Shown: positions 1-7,673, counted from the stretch's first letter. The stretch is 10,028 nt of DNA from Chloroflexota bacterium (GCA_022562335.1 JADFPM010000074.1:1-10028), one strand, 5' to 3'. Notes: generated by a model not told the origin, from the letters alone. Translations and numbers: made by a program.

Positions 1-3000
1 CACAGTGGCGGTGTATGATTCGCTGCACGGTGGCGAGGCCGATCCCGGTGCCTTCAAATTCCTGGGCGGAATGGAGCCTTTGGAACGCTCCGAACAACTT
101 GTCTACATAGGCCATGTCGAATCCCGCGCCGTCGTCGCTGACGAAATAGGCGGGTTCTCCATCGGCCTCGGTCCTGCCAAATTTGATTTGGGCCGTCTCG
201 TGGGCCGACGTAAACTTCCATGCGTTGCGGAACAGGTTCTCTAAGACCGACCGCATCAAGCGGGGATCGCCCTCAGCTTCGAGATGGCCGGCAATCTCGA
301 AGTTCACCAGCCGCTGGGGGTCGTCGGCTTGGAGATCCGAAGCGATGGACCTGGCAATGGCGCTGAGGTCTACTTGCTCTCGGGACAACTCCGTGCGGGT
401 CACCCGGGATAACTGCAGCATATCGTCGATCAGGTCCGCCATCTGCTGGCTGGACGCCCGTACCCGGTGTAAATAGTCTTTCCCTTCTTCATCCAACAAT
501 TCGGAATAATCTTCCAACAGCGCCTGGCTAAAACCATCAATGCTGCGCAGAGGCGCCCGTAGGTCATGGGAAACGGAATAGCTAAAGGCTTCCAACTCTT
601 TATTGGCCGCCTCCAACGCCAGGGCCCGTTGGGCCAGTTCCTCCTCTGCCTGCTTGCGTTCCGTTATGTCACGTATGATTCCGGTAAAGGTGCGGCGGTC
701 GCCCAAGTCCACCTCGCTGACGGCCAACTCCATCGAAAAAATGGTCCCGTCTTTACGCTGAGCCAACAACTCTCGTATCAGACCGATGATCTTTGATTCA
801 CCGGTTTCCATATACTGTTTTAGATACTCGCCGTGCCGCTCGTGGTCGGGCAAGGGCATGAGTTTTTGCACTGGGCAGCCGATCACCTCGCCGGCCGAGT
901 AGCCGAATAGTTTTTCGGCTGCGGGATTGAAGGACTCGACCAGGCCGTTTTCGTCCATGGTGATGATGCCGGCTACGGCGGAATTCACCAGGGCCTGGAG
1001 GTTGCCCTCACTCTTGCGAAGCGCCTCTTCCGCCATTTCGCGCTGAATCAACTCATCCACCAATTGCTCGTAGAGACGGGCGTTCTCCAACATGACGCCT
1101 AAGCCATCAGATATGGCAACCAGCAGGTTTACCCGCTCGGGCGTGAAATGGCCTAATTCACGCGAGACCACGCTCATCAAACCGACCGATTTTCCCTGGA
1201 ATTTCAGAGCCATCAGAACCATGGACTTCATGCCGGCCTCAATGGCCGCCGCGGAGGCCTTGGGATGGGCCGGGTAATCGTTGACCACGATGTATTTACC
1301 GGTTTCGAAAACCGAGGATGCTAAAGACTCTCTTGAGGTTAATGCCGGTATCGGGGGCGACACCTCGGCGGCAGGGCCCTCCAGGCCCACCAACTTGAGG
1401 CCGTCTTCCTCAGGGACGCGCATGGTCACCCAGTCAGCCTGCGCGATCTGGGCCACCTGCTGCAACACGACTTTGGCTTTTTCTTCAAAGCTGCGGGGCT
1501 GGCCCAATGCGCCGACGACTTCAAACAAGGCCCCAAGATCGGCTTGGGTCCGTTTGTGTTGGGCCAACTCGGACACCAGTTGGTCGTACAGATTGGCATT
1601 TTCCATCAAAACGCCCAACCCGTCGGCAATGGCCACCAGCAGATTAACCCGCTCCGGGGTGAAATGTCCGGGATTCCTTGATACTGCGCTCATCAGGCCT
1701 ACAGGCTTCCCTTGGAACTTCAGGACCACAAAGACGACGGATTGTATGCCGGATTCGACAATGGTTTTGGATGCCATGGGATGACTTGGATAATCGTCCA
1801 CGACCAGGAATTCGCCAGCCTTGAAAACGGAGTGAGCCAGCGTTTCCTTATTGGTCATTCGAAGGACCGGTATGAACATATCCGACCGGGGGCTCTCCAT
1901 TGCGACCACGCGCATACCGTCATCTTCGGGGACGCGCAGAGTCACCCATTCTGCCTGGGCGACCTGGGCTACTTTTCTCAAGATGACATCGGCCTTTTGT
2001 TTGAAGCTGCCCGGTTGGCCCAGTGCGCCGGCGACTTCGAACAAGGCCCCAAGATCCGCCTGGGTCTGTTGGCGTTGGGTCAACTCGGACACCAGCTGAT
2101 CGTAGAGATGGGCATTTTCCATCAAGACGCCGAGCCCGTCGGCGATGGCCACCAGCAGGTTCACCCTCTCGGGGGTGAAATGACCGGCTTCGCTGGAAAG
2201 GACGTTCATCAGGCCCACCGGTGTCCCGCTGGCCTTCAGGGGGAGCGAGACCATGGACTTGATGCCTAATTGTATGCTGGCGGCCGTGGCATTCTCGTAG
2301 GCCTCGTAATCATTGGTGACCACGAACTTCCCTGTCCGGAAAGCCTCGGCCGACATGGTTCCCTGCCCGCTGGACAATGGCCGGGGTTGCAGGTCCTGGC
2401 CCATTTCACCTTCCAAAGCCACCAACTTAAGGCCTTCTTCGCTGGGTACCCGCATGGTTACCCAATCCGCCTGGACGATATTGGCCACTTTCTTTAATAC
2501 GGCTTTGGATTTTTCCTCAAAACTGCCCGGCTGTCCCATGGCGGCGGACACTTCGAATAAGGCCGCCAGCTCGTCCTGGGTCTGTTGACGCTGGTTCAAT
2601 TCGGACACCAACTGGCCGTACAGGTTGGCGTTTTCCATCAAAACGCCCAACCCGTCGGCGATAGCTAAGAGTAATTTTACTTTTTCATCTGGAAATTGGT
2701 GGTCGTGGTTTGAGAAAACGCTGAGAACTCCCAAGGGAATCCCGCTGGCCTTTAAGGGCAAGACAACGCCGGATTTCATACCTTTACGTAACACGGAGGC
2801 CCGAATGTCCGCATCGGCTGAATTTAGGTCAACAACCATGTGGCGGCCGGAGTTAAAAACCTGCAGGGAAATAGAATTGACGTCGACCGCATATTCCTTG
2901 GATTGAACTTCTCGCGTGGCAGGGCCTTCAACAACTACGAGACGGAGTCCGTCACTCTCGGCGATTCTCAAACTGATCCAATCGGCGTGGGCGATCTGGG

Positions 3001-3967
3001 CCACTTTTTTCAGCACGGCCCGGTATTTGTCTATCATGCTGCCCGGTTGACCCATGGCGCCGGACACTTCAAACAGGCCAGCAAGTTGCTCTTCGGTATT
3101 TTTACGTTCCGCCGATTCTTTCTTCAGTTCCTCATTGGTGATGGAGAGTTGCCGAGTCCTCTGTGCCACCTGGGCTTCCAACCCATGATATTGGCTCCGC
3201 AACTCTAGGCGCATGGATTCCAGAGCGCGTCCCAGGACCGACACTTCTTTTGTACCCTGGATGGGCGTTGGCATATCCAAGTTGCCTTGGCCGAATTCCG
3301 ACGCGGCGTGGGCCAGGTTTTTCAATGGTTTGGTTACGTGGCGAGCCACGACATAAGCCAAAATCAAACCTAAAGCGATAAAAAAGGTTCCCTCCAATAT
3401 GTTCTGGATCACCATTTGGCGGATAGACTGATTCAAATTCGTTTCATCAAATCCAAGATTGAGGACACCGACGGTCTCGAGGCCCAAAGACAAGGGGCTA
3501 AAAATCTCCAACCCTGTTTCCCCAAATTTTGCCGACGGTAATCCTGCGCCAGGCGGCATCAACTTCGGTTCGAGCTGATCGGGCAGGGAGGTGTACCGGG
3601 GCGACCGTTGATATGCCAGCACCCGCCCGGTGTTGTTGAAAACTCGAACGTGCATCAGATCCGGATGACTCCGGCTAATCCTTTCCGTCAGACTGTCGAG
3701 GCGGTCCGTATCGGCGAAATAAACCAGTGGGGCCATGACCTCGCTTAACGTCTTTGCTAACAGCAGGCCCCTTTCTGCCAGGTCGGTCCGGAACTCGTCC
3801 CGGGACCGGCGGATATCCAGGAGCGTGGTCAATACCATGACCAGCACGATGACCATGACCATGGACGTGGTCATCGTGGAGACTAGGCCCGGCCTCAGTC
3901 CGGGTTTGGCCGGCCAGGGCAGCGCCGCGAAAAGTGATAGCCGTAACCGGATATTTCCGAATAGCAT
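1..3967 (-). CDS. Hybrid-length sensor histidine kinase with HAMP, four tandem GAF domains, PAS, HisKA and HATPase (3' end off window)
   Basis: An open frame of 1322 codons runs from ATG at 3967 off the left edge. An in-frame stop lies about 120 bases upstream of the ATG with no other Met between, and AGGAGG at 3984-3979 sits 11 nt before it. Residues in order: membrane segment about 33-50; extracytoplasmic sensor about 51-185, type unrecognised; membrane segment about 190-208; HAMP about 205-260 (KPL at 213-215); coiled linker; GAF repeats 295-466, 467-638, 639-810 and 811-982; PAS about 983-1105 (NPAAEKLFGYS); HisKA with VSHDLRAPLRS, phospho-acceptor His1134; HATPase N box around Asn1248 (RNAWKFT), G1 box DDGAGFD from Asp1278, and G2-like GTGIGLATV. 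By family knowledge it autophosphorylates on His in response to a signal and passes phosphate to a response regulator. The regulator encoded just upstream (4827-4285) is the likely partner. Only the tail of the ATPase domain is missing. The ligand is unknown. Confidence 0.95.
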   Translation of the reverse strand, partial: MLFGNIRLRLSLFAALPWPAKPGLRPGLVSTMTTSMVMVIVLVMVLTTLLDIRRSRDEFRTDLAERGLLLAKTLSEVMAPLVYFADTDRLDSLTERISRSHPDLMHVRVFNNTGRVLAYQRSPRYTSLPDQLEPKLMPPGAGLPSAKFGETGLEIFSPLSLGLETVGVLNLGFDETNLNQSIRQMVIQNILEGTFFIALGLILAYVVARHVTKPLKNLAHAASEFGQGNLDMPTPIQGTKEVSVLGRALESMRLELRSQYHGLEAQVAQRTRQLSITNEELKKESAERKNTEEQLAGLFEVSGAMGQPGSMIDKYRAVLKKVAQIAHADWISLRIAESDGLRLVVVEGPATREVQSKEYAVDVNSISLQVFNSGRHMVVDLNSADADIRASVLRKGMKSGVVLPLKASGIPLGVLSVFSNHDHQFPDEKVKLLLAIADGLGVLMENANLYGQLVSELNQRQQTQDELAALFEVSAAMGQPGSFEEKSKAVLKKVANIVQADWVTMRVPSEEGLKLVALEGEMGQDLQPRPLSSGQGTMSAEAFRTGKFVVTNDYEAYENATAASIQLGIKSMVSLPLKASGTPVGLMNVLSSEAGHFTPERVNLLVAIADGLGVLMENAHLYDQLVSELTQRQQTQADLGALFEVAGALGQPGSFKQKADVILRKVAQVAQAEWVTLRVPEDDGMRVVAMESPRSDMFIPVLRMTNKETLAHSVFKAGEFLVVDDYPSHPMASKTIVESGIQSVVFVVLKFQGKPVGLMSAVSRNPGHFTPERVNLLVAIADGLGVLMENANLYDQLVSELAQHKRTQADLGALFEVVGALGQPRSFEEKAKVVLQQVAQIAQADWVTMRVPEEDGLKLVGLEGPAAEVSPPIPALTSRESLASSVFETGKYIVVNDYPAHPKASAAAIEAGMKSMVLMALKFQGKSVGLMSVVSRELGHFTPERVNLLVAISDGLGVMLENARLYEQLVDELIQREMAEEALRKSEGNLQALVNSAVAGIITMDENGLVESFNPAAEKLFGYSAGEVIGCPVQKLMPLPDHERHGEYLKQYMETGESKIIGLIRELLAQRKDGTIFSMELAVSEVDLGDRRTFTGIIRDITERKQAEEELAQRALALEAANKELEAFSYSVSHDLRAPLRSIDGFSQALLEDYSELLDEEGKDYLHRVRASSQQMADLIDDMLQLSRVTRTELSREQVDLSAIARSIASDLQADDPQRLVNFEIAGHLEAEGDPRLMRSVLENLFRNAWKFTSAHETAQIKFGRTEADGEPAYFVSDDGAGFDMAYVDKLFGAFQRLHSAQEFEGTGIGLATVQRIIHRHC
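1022..3085 (-). repeat. Four in-frame tandem 516-bp (172-codon) GAF repeats inside the histidine kinase
   Basis: Units run 3085-2570, 2569-2054, 2053-1538 and 1537-1022. Each opens with a variant of LGALFEV.GALGQPGSF and ends with GHFTPERVNLLVAIADGLGV, MENANLYDQLVSEL and a Q-rich linker. Two anchors, the opening Leu codon and the Met/Leu codon of the LMENA motif, are both spaced 516, 516 and 516 bases, so there is no net indel between units. Unit 1, next to HAMP, is the most diverged; units 3 and 4 share extra features such as KFQGK. The regular spacing and near-identical blocks suggest duplication within the gene. Each unit joins one GAF domain to a helical linker, so stacked GAFs would keep constant helical phase. 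Confidence 0.93.
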
Positions 3968-4284
3968 CGAACCGGTTGCCTCCTGGACGCCTACGGCATA
4001 AAAATTGCCGTCGATGGTCCATGTGGGAATGCCATTGCCACCAAAGCCGAATCTCGTAGGTCCCAGTTGGCACTGGGCTTTCGAACGTTAGCCCCACCAA
4101 ATATGCCTTCAATCCTGGTTAAACCATTGGGCGCGAGGTGAAACAGCGCGCCGCGATCCCTCGAAGGGACCCTCCGCTCAGACTTCACGCAGGCGCCCGG
4201 TTGGTGCGGAATCTCCGCGTATCCGGCGTGGCTCGGCGTATTTCGATCAACGAGTTCACAGATGCCAATAGATTGGCAATCGCC
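3968..4284. other. Gap between response regulator and kinase, possibly holding degraded coding sequence
   Basis: These 317 bases separate the regulator stop from the kinase ATG. No intact gene is convincing. Short minus-strand frames overlap here, including a GTG-started 65-codon frame (4188-3991) without a visible Shine-Dalgarno. Two others read like domain fragments: FESPVPTGTYEIRL in one frame and IPTWTIDGNFYAVGVQEATG in the next, the latter running into the kinase frame. The change of frame and stops upstream could mark a frameshifted remnant, or may be chance. The kinase ribosome-binding site (3984-3979) lies at the left end. No terminator with a T-run is evident, so co-transcription of the pair is possible. 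Confidence 0.4.
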
Positions 4285-4827
4285 TCACTCTTCCAGGTGA
4301 AAATTGTTAACGTGATATCCCCCGTCCAGTTCGCCCAGGTGAAAATTCTTAACACGATATTCCCGGTCCGGGCCGTCTGGGCCGATTTCGTCAACAGGAG
4401 GCTCCTCGTTGGGGCTGTCTGGCTCAACATCATTCACGCGAGATTTCCGGCCCAGGTCATCGGGGTAATTCAATGCCATGGCTACCCGGTCTTCCAATTC
4501 CTGCTGGCCCCAGGGCTTTTTGATGTAATCAATGGCCCCAGCCTGCATGCATTCACGCTCTGACGCCGCGTCGATGCGGGCGGTCAAGATGATCACCGGG
4601 ATCTTTTCCGTGTCTGGATTGCCTTTTAGCTTGCTCAGGGCCGTCAGCCCGTCCATCACCGGCATGTTCAAGTCCATGATGATCAAATGCGGCTGCTCCG
4701 AAACGGCCTTGCTATAACCCATCAGACCGTGAACGGCCTCGGTGATTTCGTAGCCTTCGCTTATCAGCGTCAACGCTACCACCCGGCGAATGTGCTCTTC
4801 ATCTTCAACCACCAATATCCTTGTCAC
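4285..4827 (-). CDS. Single-domain CheY-like response regulator with an acidic repeat-bearing C-terminal tail
   Basis: A protein of 180 residues. The start is taken as GTG at 4827 because MTRILVVEDEE then begins where receiver domains normally begin, and GGGGGA (4841-4836) lies 8 nt upstream. An ATG at 4896 would add 23 residues unlike a receiver. The receiver domain spans about 3-122: acidic pair Glu8-Asp9, phospho-acceptor Asp52 in LIIMDLNMPVMDG, switch Thr82 in IILTAR and Lys104 in KKPW. There is no DNA-binding or enzymatic output domain. After about residue 125 comes a Pro/Glu/Asp-rich stretch ending in two imperfect 14-residue repeats (RVKNFHLGELD, HVNNFHLEE). The family relays phosphate by protein contacts or acts in a phosphorelay. 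The adjacent kinase on the same strand is the probable phosphodonor. The role of the tail is unknown. Confidence 0.93.
   Translation of the reverse strand: MTRILVVEDEEHIRRVVALTLISEGYEITEAVHGLMGYSKAVSEQPHLIIMDLNMPVMDGLTALSKLKGNPDTEKIPVIILTARIDAASERECMQAGAIDYIKKPWGQQELEDRVAMALNYPDDLGRKSRVNDVEPDSPNEEPPVDEIGPDGPDREYRVKNFHLGELDGGYHVNNFHLEE
4294..4365 (-). repeat. Two 42-bp-spaced direct repeats encoding the regulator C-terminal NFHL motifs
   Basis: On the plus strand the copies start at 4294 and 4336, both with caggtgaaaatt, and match at 25 of 30 positions by my hand count. The 42-bp period is 14 codons, so the protein ends in two related blocks, each with V.NFHL. The duplication keeps frame and lies just before the stop codon. 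Confidence 0.85.
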
Positions 4828-5414
4828 CGCAATGGTCCCCCGTGCGCATGTTGTGAGTTGCTTCCCAGCCGGTAGGTAATTGCGGGTCAGAAGCATAAAT
4901 CACCGGCAAATGCTAGCCTCAATGGCTGCGGCCTTCACTTAATCTAGTCTAGGCAAGGCCAGATTATCACCGGGAAATACTGTCCTATAGAGCCAGGGCA
5001 CCCCTACGGGATTGGCGGTACTACCCATACCCCATGTGGGTAATCCTTGGGGGAATCCAGGGGGGCCGCGACCCGTAAGGGCTTTTTTTGATTTTAAAAT
5101 CGGGGTGGCCACCCGCCTTCTGTGCCGAAACGGGCGAACCCATTGAACCCGAGCTTTGATTTAGACGCTTATCCGTCCAGGCAAAGAGAACGCGGTGACC
5201 CGCTGCGGGCGGATTTTGACGCAACGTCCACATATGGGAACCAGTTCCAGGGCCCCGGCGGCGCCTGCACCGGCCGGCTTGGGGAAACGCCTATTTTCCA
5301 GCGGGGCTGGCACCCTTTCGAGCCAACTTGCTCCCCACTAAGCTGGATTAGCCGATAGAAGAATTCGTCCGGGACAAGGATTCGTTCGTGGATGTTGGCA
5401 ACAGAGCAAACGTC

Positions 5415-5451
5415 CCCCGCGTTAGCACTCCATGTCTTTGATAGCGCGGGG
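5415..5451. repeat. Inverted repeat, 10-bp stem
   Basis: CCCCGCGTTA (5415-5424) pairs with TAGCGCGGGG (5442-5451), allowing one G-U, around a 17-nt loop. No T-run follows in either direction, so it does not look like a simple terminator. It may be part of a structured transcript or a protein site. Confidence 0.6.
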
Positions 5452-5491
5452 ATGGTGAATCCAACCGCCGGGTGAACGGCGTCTCCGGCGC

Positions 5492-5521
5492 CCCTGGGCG
5501 TCTCGGACGGTAGACCCAGGG
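5492..5521. repeat. Inverted repeat CCCTGGG/CCCAGGG with extended inner pairing
   Basis: CCCTGGG (5492-5498) is the exact reverse complement of CCCAGGG (5515-5521). After a 2-nt bulge, TCT/AGA extends the stem to 10 bp around a short loop. It lies 40 bases after the preceding stem, and a short GC-rich CGCC/GGCG hairpin overlaps its left side. The tandem arrangement suggests a folded RNA. Confidence 0.6.
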
Positions 5522-5687
5522 AATGAGATCACACCATAGGTTCGTCGCAATTGGAGGGAATGGATCGGTGGGAGAGAGGCGGCGGCATTGCGGCATTGCT
5601 TTATCCCGCAGGTGTACTGGCAGACTCGAACGAAGCCAGGTGGCACGCGCCCTTTTCAGGAACGCAAATTCGTTTCGCTCCTTCTGT

Positions 5688-5717
5688 TCCAGGGAAAGCC
5701 CGTCCAGGGAAAGCCCG
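5688..5717. repeat. Perfect 15-bp tandem direct repeat
   Basis: TCCAGGGAAAGCCCG occurs twice without a spacer (5688-5702 and 5703-5717). It lies in the non-coding region about 280 bases upstream of the chemotaxis receptor. It is either a recent slippage duplication or a doubled binding site. The sequence does not say which. Confidence 0.95.
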
Positions 5718-5875
5718 TTGAGGTGAATCCGGGATGTGATTCCGGAATTGGGCCCAGGGCAGTGAGGGGGATGCCATCAAGACATCGGGAAATCGCGGCT
5801 GTTTCAGGTTTGCTGTTGAAACTATTTGGAGGGGGGAAGCCTATCGATTTGTGGAGCGGTGAGTCTCAGAGTCCA

Positions 5876-5913
5876 TTTGGGGGTACCGGGGAGGCCGGTG
5901 CCGATCACCCAAA
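5876..5913 (+). promoter_or_regulatory. Strong bulged hairpin upstream of the chemotaxis receptor gene
   Basis: Outer arms TTTGGG (5876-5881) and CCCAAA (5908-5913) enclose inner arms GGTACCGG (5882-5889) and CCGGTGCC (5895-5902). The inner stem has one G-U and a 5-nt loop. The outer and inner stems are contiguous on the left and separated by a 5-nt bulge (gatca) on the right. The total is 14 bp. It lies about 86 bases before the receptor start and is a candidate leader element or protein site. No T-run follows. Confidence 0.55.
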
Positions 5914-5914
5914 C

Positions 5915-5932
5915 AACGTTCGCGTGAACGTT
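5915..5932. promoter_or_regulatory. Perfect 7-bp palindromic inverted repeat, candidate operator
   Basis: AACGTTC (5915-5921) and GAACGTT (5926-5932) flank the 4-base centre GCGT. It starts one base after the preceding hairpin and ends 67 bases before the receptor ATG. The symmetric arms suit a dimeric repressor or activator, or a small RNA hairpin. No specific regulator is recognised. Confidence 0.5.
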
Positions 5933-5999
5933 AGCGCGATGGAATTTCACGCCAGCGGATAACAGAAAATCTCAACTTCATTAATAGAGGAGTTTGACT

Positions 6000-7643
6000 A
6001 TGTCCAGCGACAATAACCGGATGAGCGATATTGAAGTGCGCAAACGGTTGGACCACCTGGGTTTCACGGAATCGGATGTCCAGTTGCTCAAATCGCTCAA
6101 GGGGTGGGCGCAAGGGGCAATACCCGGATTCGCCCACGAATTCTACAACCAGCAATTCAAAAACCCGGACTTCGCGGCGATCATCCGGGCCAACAACAGC
6201 ACCCAGGAAGTCTTGGAGGGCGCCCAGGCGGGATATGCTTTGGACCTGTTCAATGGCTACCCTGACGCAGCCTACGTGCAAAAAAGGGTGATGATCGGCG
6301 GTCTCCACGCCCGGATCAACATCACTCCCCAGTGGTATATAGCGTCCTATCAGTTCTACCACGACATTCTATATCCCATGGTGCGCAGCCAGTTTGTGGG
6401 TGAGGAAGAGACGGCGGAACGCGCGGTTTCCGCGGTGAACAAGCTGCTCGTCTTTGACCAAGCCATCATCATGGATACCTATGTGAACGGGATCATGGAC
6501 TCCCTGAAAGGCCTGATCAAAAACGTAGCCGAGACGGCGGTCAGCCTGGCGGACGCCAGCGGCCAGCTAAACACCACCGCGGAGCAGGCCGGCCAGGCGG
6601 TCCAGGGGATTGCCGCCACCAGCCAACAGATCGCCAAAGGCGCTGAAGAACAGTCCACCCGGTCCCAGGAAGTCTCCACCGGAATGGGGCAGCTGACCCG
6701 GGCCATCGAGCAGGTTTCCCAAGGCAGCCAAGAGCAGGCAGTTTCGGTGGAGCAAGCGGCCTCCATAGTCAACCAGGTGTCCAGCGCCACGGAAGACGTG
6801 GCCAGGAATGCCCAGGCGGCAGCCGACGGCTCCCGCCAGGCTAGCGAAGCCGCCAAGGGCGGGCGCGAGATGGTCGGCAAGACCATGGAAGGCATGGAGA
6901 AGATCAGAGAAGCGGTGGAAACAGCTTCGGCCAGGATAGCCGGACTGGGAGAGCAGTCTGCCGAGATCGGCAAGATAGTTACGGTGATCGATGACATAGC
7001 GGCCCAAACCAACCTGCTGGCGCTAAACGCCGCCATCGAGGCAGCCAGAGCCGGGGAGCAAGGGAGGGGGTTCGCGGTGGTGGCCGATGAGGTCAGGAAG
7101 TTGGCCGAGCGGGTGACCAACGCCACCAAAGAGATCGCCAACCTGATCGACGGCGTCCAGAAGGGCGTCACCGACTCCATCAAGGCCACCGAAGACGGCG
7201 CTAAAGAGGTCACCGAAGGGGCGGCCCTGGCGGCGGAAGCCGGAAAGGCCTTGGACCAGATCCTGGAATCGGTGGATTCCGTCGCCGGCCAGATCGAGCA
7301 GATCTCGGCGGCCGCGGAGGAGGTCAGCGCCTCCAGTGACGAGATGGTGAAAACCATCGATGCCGTCAGCGGCGCCGTGGAACAGAATTCGGCGGCGGCG
7401 CAACAGATGTCGGCCAGCAGTACCGAGGTCACGGAAGCGGTGGACGGCATCAACCAGGTCATCGAGCAAAACAGCGCCGCCATCCAAGAGATGTCGGCTT
7501 CGTCCGAGGAGATGAGCGCCCAGGTTCAGCAGGTGGTGGCCGCCTCCCAGTTATTGGACAACTTGGCCAAGGAACTCAAGACCTCCGTGGACGAATTTAC
7601 CGACGATAACGCCGACGCGGAACCGGCCGGCGCGAGACGCTAA
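6000..7643 (+). CDS. Soluble globin-coupled methyl-accepting chemotaxis protein (HemAT-like)
   Basis: 547 residues from ATG at 6000, chosen because AGAGGAG (5986-5992) lies 7 nt upstream; an in-frame TTG at 5994 lacks that spacing. Residues about 11-170 are a protoglobin/globin-coupled sensor domain. The motif GGLHARINITPQWY carries the expected heme-ligating proximal His103, and Tyr49 in EFYNQQF is a candidate distal residue. No membrane segment is present, so it should be cytoplasmic. Residues about 180-530 are the long antiparallel coiled coil of the signalling domain, with the conserved tip IEAARAGEQGRGFAVVADEVR around Glu347. By family knowledge it binds O2 or another gas at heme and controls CheA through CheW, both encoded downstream. 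Possible methylation pairs fit the [ASTG]2-x2-[EQ]2-x2-[ASTG]2 pattern at 440/441, 468/469 and 496/497. The C terminus lacks a CheR-tethering pentapeptide. Confidence 0.95.
   Translation: MSSDNNRMSDIEVRKRLDHLGFTESDVQLLKSLKGWAQGAIPGFAHEFYNQQFKNPDFAAIIRANNSTQEVLEGAQAGYALDLFNGYPDAAYVQKRVMIGGLHARINITPQWYIASYQFYHDILYPMVRSQFVGEEETAERAVSAVNKLLVFDQAIIMDTYVNGIMDSLKGLIKNVAETAVSLADASGQLNTTAEQAGQAVQGIAATSQQIAKGAEEQSTRSQEVSTGMGQLTRAIEQVSQGSQEQAVSVEQAASIVNQVSSATEDVARNAQAAADGSRQASEAAKGGREMVGKTMEGMEKIREAVETASARIAGLGEQSAEIGKIVTVIDDIAAQTNLLALNAAIEAARAGEQGRGFAVVADEVRKLAERVTNATKEIANLIDGVQKGVTDSIKATEDGAKEVTEGAALAAEAGKALDQILESVDSVAGQIEQISAAAEEVSASSDEMVKTIDAVSGAVEQNSAAAQQMSASSTEVTEAVDGINQVIEQNSAAIQEMSASSEEMSAQVQQVVAASQLLDNLAKELKTSVDEFTDDNADAEPAGARR
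7290..7541 (+). repeat. Three 84-bp (28-residue) coiled-coil repeats in the receptor C-terminal half
   Basis: Residues 431-458, 459-486 and 487-514 align without gaps: QIEQISAAAEEVSASSDEM, AVEQNSAAAQQMSASSTEV and VIEQNSAAIQEMSASSEEM open the three units. Twenty-eight residues equal four heptads, so each unit keeps the coiled-coil phase. Each carries one predicted methylation pair at the same position. Confidence 0.88.
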
Positions 7644-7673
7644 TACGCCACGGTACCTCAGCACGGTGAAAGC

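Larger units (their letters stand above)
4828..5999. other. Long non-coding divergent region between the two-component pair and the chemotaxis cluster
   Basis: About 1.17 kb with no gene I can support. Short frames on both strands have no family motif and lack good ribosome-binding sites, including a 124-codon plus frame at 5588-5962. It should carry both divergent promoters. A minus-strand GATAAT-like -10 (4968-4963) about 130 bases before the regulator is possible, but no good -35 partner was found, and I could not pick a plus-strand promoter. The region is rich in inverted repeats (listed separately), with an extra TACCCA/TGGGTA pair at 5022-5027 and 5037-5042 and a T7 run near 5084 after a weak CCC-GTAA-GGG hairpin. 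It could hold an untranslated RNA or long structured leader. I could not match it to a known RNA family. Confidence 0.7.

Noticed and set aside
1712..2269. 185-codon plus-strand frame and other plus frames across 1-3400
   Set aside because: They are antisense to the GAF repeats and share the repeat periodicity; the minus frame has clear domain motifs throughout.
5080..5091. T-run after CCC-GTAA-GGG as an intrinsic terminator
   Set aside because: The stem is only 3 bp and no gene lies upstream on that strand to terminate.
5350..5360. FliA-like GCCGATAG
   Set aside because: No TAAA-type -35 box at the required distance.
5448..5492. Resemblance to a fluoride (crcB) riboswitch start (ggggatggtg, aaccgcc)
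   Set aside because: The required TGATG element and the closing CCTAC segment are absent, and the downstream gene is a chemoreceptor.
5641..5660. Sigma-54-like TGGCACG
   Set aside because: The -12 GC element is missing at the correct spacing (TTTT instead).
5690..5775. Resemblance to a cobalamin riboswitch core (gggaa, gtgaatccgg, ggcagtga)
   Set aside because: The conserved B12 box is not matched, the downstream conserved segment is missing, and the neighbouring gene gives no support.
5588..5962. 124-codon plus-strand frame before the chemoreceptor
   Set aside because: No recognisable motif or good ribosome-binding site, and it runs through the tandem repeat and hairpins.
6479..7483. 334-codon open frame on the minus strand opposite the chemoreceptor
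   Set aside because: It is a low-complexity Ser/Ala-rich antisense shadow of the coiled coil, with no family motif.
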